NCBI GenBank assembly: GCA_030524635.1
Contig: JAUNGG010000027.1
Coordinates: 1 to 52,654 of the forward strand
DNA length: 52,654 bases
Source: Lachnospiraceae bacterium
Lineage (GTDB): Bacteria > Bacillota > Clostridia > Lachnospirales > Lachnospiraceae
Reading direction: 5' to 3'
Both the position numbers and the translations under genes were made by a program. Under the pieces are notes generated by a model, which ran no database searches, had not been told where the DNA came from, and was given only the letters and a program-made list of their open reading frames with translations. Within the stretch, counting starts at the first letter, position 1. The number at the start of each line of letters is the position of its first letter. Shown here piece by piece: positions 52,599 to 52,654 of the stretch.

Positions 52599-52654
<56 letters not shown>

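Overview
The window looks like chromosomal DNA from a Gram-positive anaerobe of the Clostridia, most likely a Lachnospiraceae (Clostridium cluster XIVa-type) gut bacterium. Supporting signs are strong AGGAGG ribosome sites, AddAB instead of RecBCD, an Nfn-type bifurcating oxidoreductase, paired DacF-type carboxypeptidases with choline-binding-like tails, and a GH43/ABC sugar locus. The assignment is inferred from gene content, not from a database search. The last 56 bases are the 5' end of a 16S rRNA gene.

Layout. 1-2.9 kb: the 3' end of a His-rich CobW metallochaperone, a second CobW-like protein with a DUF1980-type tail, and an AAA-ATPase/PD-(D/E)XK gene broken by an internal deletion. 3-10.4 kb: cell envelope and glycogen genes (polysaccharide deacetylase, two divergent D,D-carboxypeptidases, debranching enzyme GlgX). 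10.7-17.3 kb: a housekeeping run (DUF6062, metallophosphoesterase, scpA, scpB, dut, TPR lipoprotein, hflX, small membrane protein). 17.3-19.9 kb: an AT-rich HipA-like kinase gene and an FMN-bind-like gene lying between two direct copies of a 133-160 bp repeat. 20-32.2 kb: addB-addA, a ThyX-like gene, folA, an aldose epimerase-like gene and nfnAB. 32.4-40.1 kb: GNAT, kduI, a LysR regulator and a divergent sugar ABC transporter with a GH43 beta-xylosidase. 40.4-42.7 kb: a two-component system. 42.7-49.7 kb, minus strand: transketolase, AraC regulator, xylulokinase, FucI/AraA-type isomerase and transaldolase. 50-52.65 kb: a YjbR/DUF3795 protein, a second near-identical transaldolase, tandem rRNA promoters and the 16S start.

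How the genes fit together. The ABC transporter and GH43 enzyme would import and trim xylo- or arabino-oligosaccharides. The minus-strand operon would isomerise and phosphorylate the pentose and pass it through the non-oxidative pentose phosphate pathway. No classical xylA is present in the window, so the FucI/AraA-fold isomerase is the candidate for that step. AddAB repairs double-strand breaks; FolA, the ThyX-like protein and Dut all bear on thymidylate supply and dUTP control; ScpAB serves chromosome condensation.

The least explained material is non-coding. One family of intergenic elements has terminal inverted repeats of the GTAACnGTTCAG type. A separate 275 bp element before the ThyX-like gene has 27 bp terminal inverted repeats and two interleaved internal dyads. 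Several of these begin within about 20 bases of a predicted transcription start, so they would lie in 5' leaders. I saw no CRISPR array, no transposase, no prophage and no tRNA gene.
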